Shown: positions 6,538 to 12,865, counted from the first letter of the stretch. The stretch is 13,419 bases of DNA from Streptosporangiaceae bacterium (GCA_030045175.1 JASIBM010000025.1:1-13419), one strand, 5' to 3'. Translations and numbers: made by a program. Notes: generated from the sequence alone by a model not told the origin.

Positions 6538-6777
6538 TCATGATCGCGGTCGTCCGTCAGCCGGATTCGCTGAGGATCGTCCGCGATCATGAGAACCATC
6601 GCATGGGCGACAAGCCGAGTAACCGCCAAAGAGCTTCGATCCCCGCACCTGCCTGAGCCGGTAGGCGCGCGCCTGCTCATCGTGCAACTGACGCGCAGCA
6701 GCGACGCCAGCCTCGGTGATCCGACCGGCCGCGAGCGCATCGGCGCGCACATCGCGCCAGTTGCGTGCCCTGGCCAT
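6538..6777 (-). pseudogene. Truncated XRE-type antitoxin (N-terminus only)
   Basis: From the ATG at 6777 the frame reads MARARNWRDVRADALAAGRI, then TEAGVAAARQLHDEQARAYR LRQVR. This is the N-terminal helical region of actinobacterial XRE-family antitoxins that pair with RelE/HigB-like toxins. In intact members the AYRLxxxR segment leads directly into the helix-turn-helix. Here similarity ends at about residue 45 (near 6643), and the rest runs without recognisable domains into a palindromic repeat, ending at 6538. No toxin gene is found beside it. The DNA-binding part is therefore missing and the gene is very likely dead, though the 79-residue frame is still open. It sits between two copies of the same palindrome. 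Confidence 0.6.
6539..6591. repeat. Palindromic repeat, copy A (53 bp)
   Basis: The outer arms CATGATCGCGG (6539-6549) and CCGCGATCATG (6581-6591) are perfect inverses. An imperfect inner stem closes on TCAG/CTGA around a 9-base loop. It matches copy B at 6805-6857 over most of its length, with paired changes in the stem. Confidence 0.85.
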
Positions 6778-6804
6778 CTCCGTCACGTCCTCTCGCACGG
6801 GCTT

Positions 6805-6857
6805 CATGATCGTGGTCGCCTGTCAGTTCGGGCAGCTGAGAATCGTCCACGATCATG
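6805..6857. repeat. Palindromic repeat, copy B (53 bp)
   Basis: The outer arms CATGATCGTGG (6805-6815) and CCACGATCATG (6847-6857) have the same length and design as copy A. Relative to copy A, an outer-stem C-G pair is T-A here, and an inner C-G pair is also T-A, so pairing is kept although the bases changed. It lies just downstream of dnaB and just upstream of the antitoxin remnant. Confidence 0.85.
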
Positions 6858-6883
6858 GATATCAGGCCGGGCGCGACCTAGCG

Positions 6884-6913
6884 CGGGCGGGCCGGGCGGG
6901 CCCGGCCCGCCCG
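6884..6913 (-). terminator. Strong GC hairpin downstream of dnaB
   Basis: CGGGCGGGCCGGGC (6884-6897) and GCCCGGCCCGCCCG (6900-6913) are perfect 14-base inverses, separated by two bases. It lies about 35 bases past the dnaB stop. There is no T-tract on either side, as is common for intrinsic terminators in high-GC actinobacteria. Termination of the rpsF-dnaB transcript is the simplest reading. Confidence 0.65.
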
Positions 6914-6946
6914 GATCCGGAGACGGTGAGGTGCCGTACGGAGCCG

Positions 6947-9900
6947 TTACATCCTGGCCATGTCCACGAAGCGGCTGTAGTGGCCCTGGAACGCTACCGT
7001 CACCGTGGTCGTCGGCCCGTTCCTGTGCTTGGCGATGATGAAATCCGCCTCCCCGGCGCGCGGCGACTCACGCTCGTAGGCGTCCTCGCGGTGCAGCAGG
7101 ATGACCACGTCGGCGTCCTGCTCGATGCTGTTGTGCACGTGCACGCCGTTCGCGATGAAGTTGTGGGTTCCGGCGACGGTGGCGTCGTAGACCTGCTGCT
7201 CGCCAACGCTCTCCACCGAGGCGACCTCGTCCCAGAAGACGTCGTTGGTCGCCAGCAGCTCCAGGTCTGAGTCGCCGAGCAGGTCGGCGATCTGGCCAAG
7301 CCGGGCGCGGCTTGGCGAGCAGTTCCGCAATACCTGACCGCTGAGCTGGCTCCCGATCGCGGCGGCGAACTCACGCTCCGGCATCTGCCGCTCGGCTAGG
7401 ACGGCCGAGATCTTGCCCCAGACCTCACGCGGGATGGTGTCCAGGCGGCTGTCACCTCCGGACGCCAGCAGCATCTGCCTGGCCTGGGCGGCGCAGGCCG
7501 CACTGGCGCCACACACCCCGATGCGATCGAGGAACCTCAGCTGATCGTCGACTCCGCAGACCAGCACCTGGTAACCAGGCAACCCGGGCCGGCCTGGCGA
7601 TGCGGGCCCGCCCGGGGCCACGCGCTCGACGCGGGTCATGATGTCGAAGCGGAGCAGCAGGCGCGCGACGTCGTCGGCGACGCCTCGGCTGGCCGAGGCA
7701 TAGGCGATCCTGGCGTGCCCGGCAAGCGCGTCCCACCACGCGCGGCCCCCGGCGGACCACAGGTGCCGCACGAACGCCGCTAGCTGGCGCTCTGGCAGCG
7801 CGAAGGCCGCGGCAGGCACGACGGCGCCCGGCTCGGCCAGCCGGTCAGCCGCCGCCAGGAGTCCGGCCTCGTGCGGCTCGCGCTCGGCCAGCGACGCGGG
7901 AACGTGCCTAGGGATGGCGACACGCGACCCGACCGCCAGCTCGCCGATCGGACGCCAGCCATCATAGGTAAGGAACGGATGGTTCGCCGTCGCCTGGACC
8001 TCCTGGCCGGACTTGAGCCTGACGCGGAACACCTCCTTGACGCCAGTCGGGAAGGCATGGGTGAGCCGGGCAGGAACCAGCTTCAGCCGATCATCTAGCG
8101 ACCAGACTGGGACGTCCCGCTGCCCGGACGCGGCCAGGTCGCCGATTCGCACCTCGGTGCCGGTGTCGGCACGCCAGATCCGGGTGTCGGCCACCAGGCA
8201 CCCCGACTCGCGCAGGTCCGACAGCATCGGCCGCTTGTCGGTGCGCTGCTCTGGACCGCGGTTGAGCTGTGCGACGGCGACGACTGGCACGTTCAGCTCC
8301 TTCGCTAGCAGCTTGAGCGAGCGAGACAGCTCGGAGACCTCCTGCTGACGGTTCTCAACGCGCTTCGGCGACGTCATGAGCTGGAGGTAGTCGATGATCA
8401 CGAGCCTGAGGTCGTGCTGTTGCTTCAGGCGGCGGCACTTCGCCCTGATCTCCATCATCGACATGTTCGGCGAGTCGTCGATGAACATGGGCGCGTCCGC
8501 GACCTCGCCCATCCGCCTGGCCAGCCGGTTCCAGTCGTCGTCGCTCATCTGGCCGGTGCGCATCGAGTGCAGCGCCACCCGGGCCTCGGCGGACAACAGC
8601 CGCATGGTGATCTCGTTCCTGCTCATCTCCAGGCTGAAGATCACCGAGCTCAGCCCGTGCTTGACCGACGCGGCCCTGGCAAGATCAAGAGCCAAGGTCG
8701 AGTTGTGCGTAGGAACCATGCTCCGGCCGGCAAGATACATCCCGTCGAGGGAATCGACCTGCACGCATCGCACGGGGAGAGATTGAACTGGCCGTACGCC
8801 TGTGATGTAGCGCCAGCGCGTGCGCTGGGGATCGTGCCGCAGACGTTCCTTCTGCGCGGCCTGCTTACGGGATAGCCGGAAGACCTCGTCGGACGTGGTG
8901 AAGTTCACCATGTAGCAAGTCGATGAGTCCGGCCTCTTGCCTCTTACTTGCTTGGTGGTCATGGAGCACCGGTAGCCGAGGCTCTGGATAAGCTCGCGCG
9001 CGCCCTCCGCGAGCTCTTGGCTGGTGACTGCGAGCTGGATCGATCCCGTGTTGGTGACCGTGCCGTCGGTATCGAGTAGTCCAGCGAGCAGGTCCCGGCG
9101 TTGCTGTTCTGACGCGCGAAGATATGTCGGCGGGACATGCTTGAGACCGAGCACGCCAAGGTTGCGCAGCTGAGCCCCCACAGTCCCGTCAAGGCCAGAG
9201 CCCTCTATAAGCATGATGAGTTCTGGATCCGCGGTAGTTATCCGGGCACTGGCCGAGTGTCCATCGCCTAGCCAGCAGCCCAGCGCATACGGCGGTATCG
9301 GCAGCTCGGCATCGGGTAGCCGCAGTGGCTCACAGAGCGCGACCGCGTGGTTGGGCCTGGCGTCAGATGAACGACAGCGCAAGGTAGCCGCGATCTGCTC
9401 GGTAGTGACGATCTCCGGCAGGACCGGACTTGCGAGCTCCTTTCTATGACCACGCAGCTGGGCGTCGTAGCGTCTGGCGGCGCGAGTCCATGTGAGCCAC
9501 TGATGCTGTGCGTCCGCGGCGATGACCTCGCCATCGGAAAACTCGACCTCGTAGCACGGATGGTCGGGCATCACGTCCGTGGTCGCGACGACGGTGACCG
9601 GGTGACCGTCGGCCCCGATCAGCCGGTCCCCCACCGCGACATCGCCCATCGTCGTCCAGCCCTGCGGCGTCGGGAGCGGCGTGCTGAGAGCGAGCGCCTT
9701 GCCGATGGCGGGCCTGGCGGCGATGACGATCATCTGGCCCTCGTGCAGGCCGTTGGTGAGCGCGTCGAGGTCGGCGAATCCGGTCGGCACCCCGGTCAGC
9801 GTCCCGCCGCGGCTGCCGATGGCCTCGATCTCCACCAGCGCCCCGGGCATGATCGCAGACAAGGGCAGGAAATCATCGACGGTCCGGCGCTCGGTAACCC

Positions 9901-10363
9901 CGTACACCTCGGCCTGGGCGCGGTCCACCAGGTCGTCGGCGTCACCATCGCCCGCGTAACCGAGCTGGACGATCCTGGTGCCCACCTCGATCAGCCTGCG
10001 CAAGATCGACTGCTCGCGGACGATCCGCGCGTAGTAGCCCGCGTTCGCCGCCGTCGGCACCGACGCGATCAGCGTGTGCAGGTACGGCGCGCCGCCCACC
10101 TTGCCGATGTCGCCGCGCTTGGTCAGCTCCGCGGCCACGGTGACCGGGTCGGCCGGCTCACCCCTGCTGTAGAGGTCGAGTATGGTCTCGTGCACGATCT
10201 GGTGAGCTGGCCGGTAGTGATCGGTCGCCCTGATGACCTCGATGACGTCGGAGATCGCGTCCTTCGACATCAGCATGCCGCCAAGCACGCACTGCTCCGC
10301 TGCGACGTCGTGCGGCGGCGTCCGCTCGAAGTCCTCGCGCGGCGCGAGTTCAGCGACGCTCAC
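6947..10363 (-). CDS. dnaB: Replicative DNA helicase DnaB interrupted by two inteins
   Basis: The precursor has 1138 residues. The N-terminal domain (residues 1-160) begins with PPHDVAAEQCVLGGMLMSKD, the DnaB collar that binds primase. The RecA-like motor domain has Walker A AARPAIGK|ST, split by the first intein, then VIFSLEMS (574-581), Walker B LVIIDYLQLM (654-663), VAQLNRGPEQR (697-707) and IEQDADVVILLHRED (1080-1094). Removing residues 223-554 and 722-1078 leaves 449 residues, a normal DnaB length, and restores both broken motifs (GK-ST and RESG-SIEQD). The helicase unwinds the replication fork, so correct splicing of both inteins is presumably essential. The GTG start at 10363 has AAGGGG about 8 bases upstream. 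It follows rplI on the same strand after 770 bases. Confidence 0.97.
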   Translation of the reverse strand: MSVAELAPREDFERTPPHDVAAEQCVLGGMLMSKDAISDVIEVIRATDHYRPAHQIVHETILDLYSRGEPADPVTVAAELTKRGDIGKVGGAPYLHTLIASVPTAANAGYYARIVREQSILRRLIEVGTRIVQLGYAGDGDADDLVDRAQAEVYGVTERRTVDDFLPLSAIMPGALVEIEAIGSRGGTLTGVPTGFADLDALTNGLHEGQMIVIAARPAIGKALALSTPLPTPQGWTTMGDVAVGDRLIGADGHPVTVVATTDVMPDHPCYEVEFSDGEVIAADAQHQWLTWTRAARRYDAQLRGHRKELASPVLPEIVTTEQIAATLRCRSSDARPNHAVALCEPLRLPDAELPIPPYALGCWLGDGHSASARITTADPELIMLIEGSGLDGTVGAQLRNLGVLGLKHVPPTYLRASEQQRRDLLAGLLDTDGTVTNTGSIQLAVTSQELAEGARELIQSLGYRCSMTTKQVRGKRPDSSTCYMVNFTTSDEVFRLSRKQAAQKERLRHDPQRTRWRYITGVRPVQSLPVRCVQVDSLDGMYLAGRSMVPTHNSTLALDLARAASVKHGLSSVIFSLEMSRNEITMRLLSAEARVALHSMRTGQMSDDDWNRLARRMGEVADAPMFIDDSPNMSMMEIRAKCRRLKQQHDLRLVIIDYLQLMTSPKRVENRQQEVSELSRSLKLLAKELNVPVVAVAQLNRGPEQRTDKRPMLSDLRESGCLVADTRIWRADTGTEVRIGDLAASGQRDVPVWSLDDRLKLVPARLTHAFPTGVKEVFRVRLKSGQEVQATANHPFLTYDGWRPIGELAVGSRVAIPRHVPASLAEREPHEAGLLAAADRLAEPGAVVPAAAFALPERQLAAFVRHLWSAGGRAWWDALAGHARIAYASASRGVADDVARLLLRFDIMTRVERVAPGGPASPGRPGLPGYQVLVCGVDDQLRFLDRIGVCGASAACAAQARQMLLASGGDSRLDTIPREVWGKISAVLAERQMPEREFAAAIGSQLSGQVLRNCSPSRARLGQIADLLGDSDLELLATNDVFWDEVASVESVGEQQVYDATVAGTHNFIANGVHVHNSIEQDADVVILLHREDAYERESPRAGEADFIIAKHRNGPTTTVTVAFQGHYSRFVDMARM
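7130..8200 (-). mobile_element. Intein 2 in DnaB, Cys1-type, endonuclease apparently dead
   Basis: This intein covers residues 722-1078 of the precursor (357 aa), inserted between LRESG and SIEQDADV, the position of the Synechocystis DnaB intein. The splicing blocks are complete: block A CLVADTRIW with Cys1, block B VQATANHPFLTYDGW with TxxH (Thr792, His795), block F VYDATVAGTHNFIANG, block G VHVHN and Ser+1 in the extein. It is therefore expected to splice by the ordinary class 1 route. The middle still aligns with a LAGLIDADG endonuclease of the mycobacterial DnaB type (VRHLWSAGGRAWWD, ASRGVADDVARLLLRF). However, the segment expected to read GDG is AAAD, and the expected ATDG is SAGG, so both catalytic acidic motifs are lost. 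Its codon use is as G/C rich as the host exteins. Confidence 0.93.
8702..9697 (-). mobile_element. Intein 1 in DnaB, class 3 type, with intact LAGLIDADG endonuclease
   Basis: This intein covers residues 223-554 (332 aa), inserted directly after the P-loop lysine (IGK|ALALSTPLPTPQGW ... VPTHN|STLALD). Residue 1 is Ala, so the ordinary N-terminal Cys/Ser attack is impossible. Instead it carries the class 3 triplet: Trp289 in block B (AQHQWLT), Cys533 in block F (VRCVQVDS) and Thr552 in block G (PTHN), with Asn554 at the end and Ser+1. In class 3 inteins the block F Cys starts splicing. The endonuclease motifs LGCWLGDGHS (361-370) and LLAGLLDTDG (425-434) keep both acidic residues, so homing activity is plausible. 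Third positions here are visibly less G/C rich than in the exteins or in intein 2, which suggests later arrival. Confidence 0.93.
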
Positions 10364-10546
10364 CTGGCCACCCCTTGCCCACCCGATCGCCTGCGACCCC
10401 GGTCAGTACCGTTGTATCGAACGCCTCTGACAGTGGGCGCTTACCGCTGTCACGGCGCCGTCTGACGGCCCGCCGATGCCTTTCGCCGACCCATTCGCTG
10501 CCAGCCATGCCAGTGTTCTGCGACGGCTCGATTTCGTCTACCCGTG

Positions 10547-10740
10547 CTGTGCACAGGACTGTGGAGAGGTTGTGCAGACACGCCGGCCGGGCTGTGCGTC
10601 AGCTGGGGATAACGCTGTGGACAGCGTCGGTGTCTGGCTGTGCGCAACGGTCCTGGCCTGCGCCAACACTGTCCACCGGGTGTGCGTTGAAAGAAATTCT
10701 CGCTTGGGATACCCGGCTGGGCCAGCGCAAGTTATCCACA
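10547..10740. promoter_or_regulatory. Cluster of DnaA-box-like 9-mers upstream of dnaB
   Basis: A perfect TTATCCACA lies at 10732-10740 (+). One-mismatch boxes lie on the minus strand at 10604-10612 (TTATCCCCA) and 10616-10624 (CTGTCCACA). Weaker, two-mismatch sites lie at 10547-10555 (CTGTGCACA), 10560-10568 (-, CTCTCCACA), 10570-10578 (TTGTGCAGA) and 10669-10677 (CTGTCCACC). The least GC-rich stretch of the interval (10688-10710) lies between the last two. The boxes are seen directly. Whether they serve an origin, DnaA titration, or DnaA control of dnaB is open; no dnaA or dnaN is in the window. Confidence 0.55.
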
Positions 10741-10872
10741 TGATGCGCGTGACGCGGGTGTGACACGCGCGATCCGAGCGGGTCGCAGCGCAGCGCCATA
10801 GCAACCCAGAGCAACGCAGAAAGGCGGCGGCATGATTGGCCAGAATGGCCTGCGCGCGGCAGTCAGCCAGAG

Positions 10873-10878
10873 TATGGT
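10873..10878 (+). promoter_or_regulatory. Candidate -10 element for a leaderless transcript
   Basis: TATGGT lies six bases before the ATG at 10885. No clear -35 is found 17 bases further upstream. The spacing would place the transcript start on the start codon itself. Confidence 0.35.
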
Positions 10879-10884
10879 TCGATT

Positions 10885-11100
10885 ATGTGTTCGAGCCCGG
10901 AGCAGCCGACCGCAGGGCAGCGGCTCGCCGAGATCAGGCAGGCCATCGACGCCCTGGCCGCCGCCGAGGCGGTCGCCGGGCGCCCGGCTAAGACCGGCGA
11001 TCGCGACGAGGTCGTCGGCAAGCTGGCCGAGCTGTGGGCGTTGCTCGCCGACCTCGACCCCGACATCGCCCAGCGGATGCTCGCGTACCAGCTCGACTAG
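10885..11100 (+). CDS. Small conserved-looking protein, function unknown
   Basis: The 71-residue, acidic, Ala/Leu-rich protein begins MCSSPEQPTAGQRLAEIRQA and is predicted to be nearly all helix, ending LWALLADLDPDIAQRMLAYQLD. Third positions are almost all G or C throughout, which supports real coding. There is no ribosome binding site before the ATG at 10885. Instead TATGGT lies 6 bases upstream, a good -10 for a transcript starting at the A of the ATG, so the mRNA may be leaderless, as is common in actinobacteria. It is on the strand opposite to its neighbours, in the gap between rplI and dnaB and convergent with rplI. No domain is recognised. Confidence 0.6.
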   Translation: MCSSPEQPTAGQRLAEIRQAIDALAAAEAVAGRPAKTGDRDEVVGKLAELWALLADLDPDIAQRMLAYQLD

Positions 11101-11134
11101 GACCGGCCCTAGGTCGCCGGAGCCCGAACGCCTT

Positions 11135-11596
11135 TTAGCTCGCGACGACCTCGACCTCGAGCGTGGTGCTCACCTCGGGGTGCAGCCGGACGGAGACCTG
11201 ATGGGCGCCGACGGTCTTGATCGGGTTGCCGATCTCGATCTTCCTGCGGTCGAGCTCAGGACCACCGGCCTTCTTGACCGCAGCGGCGATGTCGGACGTG
11301 GACACCGAGCCGAACAGCCTGCCGCCGCTACCTGCCCTGGTGGTGAGCCTGACCCGCAGCTCGCCGAGCCGCTTGGCCGTGTCCTTCGCGTCCTCGGCGC
11401 TACGGATCTCCCTGGCCGCGCGGGCGCGCTTGATCAGCTCGATCTGCTTCTCACCGCCGCGGGTCCAGCGCATGGCGTAGCCCCTGGGCACCAGGTAGTT
11501 GCGCCCGTAGCCGCCCGCCACCTCGACGACGTCGCCGGGCGCGCCCAGGCCGGAGACCTCCTGGGTGAGGATGAGCTTCATCTGCGTACCGCTCAT
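11135..11596 (-). CDS. rplI: 50S ribosomal protein L9
   Basis: The protein has the two-domain L9 pattern: the N-terminal rRNA-binding domain MKLILTQEVSGLGAPGDVVE with GYGRNYLVPRGYA, a long connecting helix (about residues 50-80), and the C-terminal domain with GRLFGSVSTSDIAAAV and a KIEIGNPIKTVGAHQVSVRL segment. L9 binds 23S rRNA at the base of the L1 stalk and spans toward neighbouring ribosomes. Most family members start at the MKLIL methionine (11581). Here GGGGAAGG lies 9 bases before an ATG five codons further upstream (11596) and too far from 11581, so the 153-residue form starting MSGTQMKLIL is preferred. It is 21 bases behind rpsR. Confidence 0.96.
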   Translation of the reverse strand: MSGTQMKLILTQEVSGLGAPGDVVEVAGGYGRNYLVPRGYAMRWTRGGEKQIELIKRARAAREIRSAEDAKDTAKRLGELRVRLTTRAGSGGRLFGSVSTSDIAAAVKKAGGPELDRRKIEIGNPIKTVGAHQVSVRLHPEVSTTLEVEVVAS

Positions 11597-11617
11597 CGTG
11601 CGTAACCTTCCCCGGCC

Positions 11618-11854
11618 TCAGCGAGCCGTGCTCGTGTACGGCAGCAGCGCCATCTCGCGGGCGTTCTTGATCGCCGTCGCGACGTCGCGCTGGTGCCTGG
11701 TGCAGTTGCCCGATACCCGGCGGGCCCTGATCTTGCCTCGGTCAGAGATGAACTTGCGCAGCGTCCCCGTGTCCTTGTAGTCGACCCGGGTGACCTTCTC
11801 CTGGCAGAACAGGCAGACCTTCTTCTTTGGCTTGCGTACTGGTGGCTTGGCCAT
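11618..11854 (-). CDS. rpsR: 30S ribosomal protein S18 (zinc-binding form)
   Basis: The 78-residue protein begins MAKPPVRKPKKKVCLFCQEK and ends ATAIKNAREMALLPYTSTAR, a full-length S18. It keeps Cys14, Cys17, Cys51 and His54, so it is the zinc-binding (C+) form. Many actinobacteria also carry a zinc-free paralogue under zuR control, which is not in this window. S18 forms a pair with S6 on the small-subunit platform; S6 is encoded two genes upstream in the same cluster. AAGGAG lies 8 bases before the ATG. The gap to rplI is 21 bases; the gap to ssb is 59 bases and holds a hairpin. Confidence 0.97.
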   Translation of the reverse strand: MAKPPVRKPKKKVCLFCQEKVTRVDYKDTGTLRKFISDRGKIRARRVSGNCTRHQRDVATAIKNAREMALLPYTSTAR

Positions 11855-11874
11855 CGTGGTGCTCCTTGGCAGAG

Positions 11875-11891
11875 CCCCGCCTGCGGCGGGG
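11875..11891 (-). promoter_or_regulatory. Hairpin between ssb and rpsR
   Basis: CCCCGCC (11875-11881) and GGCGGGG (11885-11891) form a perfect 7-bp stem with a 3-base loop, in the gap after the ssb stop and just before the rpsR ribosome binding site. There is no T-tract. It may partly terminate or stabilise the transcript, setting different levels of ssb and of rpsR/rplI. Confidence 0.45.
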
Positions 11892-11913
11892 ATGGTCGGT
11901 CATTCGGTAATGG

Positions 11914-12408
11914 CTAGAACGGGGGTTCGTCGCTGAACCCGCTGTCCGCCGGTTCTGAGGCCCACGGATCATCGCTGGCCCGCCCTGAGCCATACCCGCC
12001 CTGGCTGCCCTGGCTGCCGGGCCCCTGGCCGCCGGTGGCCCGGCTGGACCTGACGACCTTGGCTGAGGCGTTGCGCAGGGACGGGCCGACCTCGTCCACC
12101 TCGATCTCGTAGACGGTGCGCTTCTCGCCCTCTTTGGTCTCGTACGAGCGCTGGCGCAGCCGGCCGGAGACGATCACGCGCATGCCCCGCTGGAGGCTCT
12201 CTGCCACGTTCTCAGCGGCCTGCCGCCAGACATTGCAGGACAGGAACAGCGCGTCGCCGTCCTTCCATTCGTTGGTGTTCTTGTCAAGGAACCGGGGAGT
12301 AGAGGCCACCCGGAAGTTGGCAACCGCCTGCCCGGTCGGGGTGTAGCGGAGTTGCGGATCATCGACGAGGTTGCCGATGAGGGTGATCTGGGTATCGCCT
12401 GCTGCCAT
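11914..12408 (-). CDS. ssb: Single-stranded DNA-binding protein
   Basis: The 164-residue SSB has the OB fold in residues 1-110: TQITLIGNLVDDPQLRYTPT, VANFRVASTPRF, and ALFLSCNVWRQAAENVAESL with GMRVIVSGRLRQRSYET. A Gly/Ser/Gln-rich disordered linker (about 122-148) and the acidic tip GFSDEPPF follow; the tip recruits replication and repair partners. It is the main replication SSB by position between rpsF and rpsR. GGGAGA lies about 5 bases before the ATG. Confidence 0.97.
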   Translation of the reverse strand: MAAGDTQITLIGNLVDDPQLRYTPTGQAVANFRVASTPRFLDKNTNEWKDGDALFLSCNVWRQAAENVAESLQRGMRVIVSGRLRQRSYETKEGEKRTVYEIEVDEVGPSLRNASAKVVRSSRATGGQGPGSQGSQGGYGSGRASDDPWASEPADSGFSDEPPF

Positions 12409-12440
12409 CGGGGTCTCCCGGTTGTTCGGCTGCGGTTAAT

Positions 12441-12476
12441 CGGCTGCTAGTTGTCGGCTGCTAGTTGTCGGCTGCT
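12441..12476. repeat. 14-bp tandem repeat between rpsF and ssb
   Basis: The unit cggctgctagttgt occurs at 12441-12454 and 12455-12468, followed by a partial third copy to 12476. It probably arose by slippage and has no recognised function. It lengthens the spacer before ssb. Confidence 0.75.
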
Positions 12477-12486
12477 GCCGGGTCGC

Positions 12487-12777
12487 CTAGTGATGGTCCG
12501 GGCGCAGGACCTTGGTCCGCAGCACGGCCTCGTTCAGGTTGAGCTGCCGGTCGAGTTCCTTGACCGTGTCCGGCTCGGCCGTGAGGTCGATGACGGTGTA
12601 GATGCCCTCGGACTTCTTGTCGATCTCGTATGCCAGCCGCCGCTTGCCCCAGACGTCGACCTTATCCACTGTGCCCCCCGCCGTGGTGACGACCTTGAGG
12701 AACTGGTCGAGCGACGGCTGGACGGTGCGCTCTTCGAGCGAGGGGTCAAGGATGATCATCATCTCGTAGCGACGCAT
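12487..12777 (-). CDS. rpsF: 30S ribosomal protein S6
   Basis: The 96-residue protein starts MRRYEMMIILDPSLEERTVQ and contains the conserved VDVWGKRRLAYEIDKKSEGI (residues 40-59) and LNLNEAVLRTKVLR segments of S6. S6 pairs with S18 and binds 16S rRNA on the platform. It is the first gene of the rpsF-ssb-rpsR-rplI cluster. AAGGAGG is placed about 9 bases before the ATG. The leader contains a hairpin (12805-12823) that may matter for control. Confidence 0.97.
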   Translation of the reverse strand: MRRYEMMIILDPSLEERTVQPSLDQFLKVVTTAGGTVDKVDVWGKRRLAYEIDKKSEGIYTVIDLTAEPDTVKELDRQLNLNEAVLRTKVLRPDHH

Positions 12778-12804
12778 GATGACCGGCCTCCTTCGGACTC
12801 AGCG

Positions 12805-12823
12805 GTCACGGTCTTTCCGTGAC
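12805..12823 (-). promoter_or_regulatory. Hairpin in the rpsF leader
   Basis: GTCACGG and CCGTGAC form a perfect 7-bp stem with a 5-base loop (AAAGA in the RNA) about 27 bases before the rpsF start. In several bacteria the S6:S18 pair represses its own mRNA by binding a leader structure, but the conserved CCG of that known motif is not clearly placed here, so this is only a candidate. Confidence 0.4.
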
Positions 12824-12865
12824 AGGAGGGACTGCGCACACTCGGCAAACCTGCGCAGGCGAGTC

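Larger units (their letters stand above)
10364..10884. other. Long intergenic interval upstream of dnaB
   Basis: This 521-base stretch between the dnaB start and the small plus-strand gene holds the DnaA-box-like cluster and, presumably, the dnaB promoter, for which no convincing -10/-35 pair was found. Open frames inside it (for example from the ATG at 10476, or from 10804 backwards) show irregular third-position use and no family resemblance, so I do not call genes. Confidence 0.5.

Noticed and set aside
9446..10465. 339-codon plus-strand open frame opposite dnaB
   Set aside because: It mirrors the dnaB coding strand and is rich in Arg/Asp/His/Val dipeptides typical of antisense frames. 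It has no domain resemblance.
10364..10884. Chromosomal origin of replication
   Set aside because: The DnaA boxes are few and mostly imperfect, there is no clear AT-rich unwinding element, and dnaA and dnaN are absent. I report the box cluster but not an oriC.
10832..11605. 257-codon plus-strand frame with AAAGG before its ATG
   Set aside because: The frame runs through the small gene at 10885-11100 in a different phase and then antisense to rplI. Its composition is Arg/Pro/Ser rich without family resemblance.
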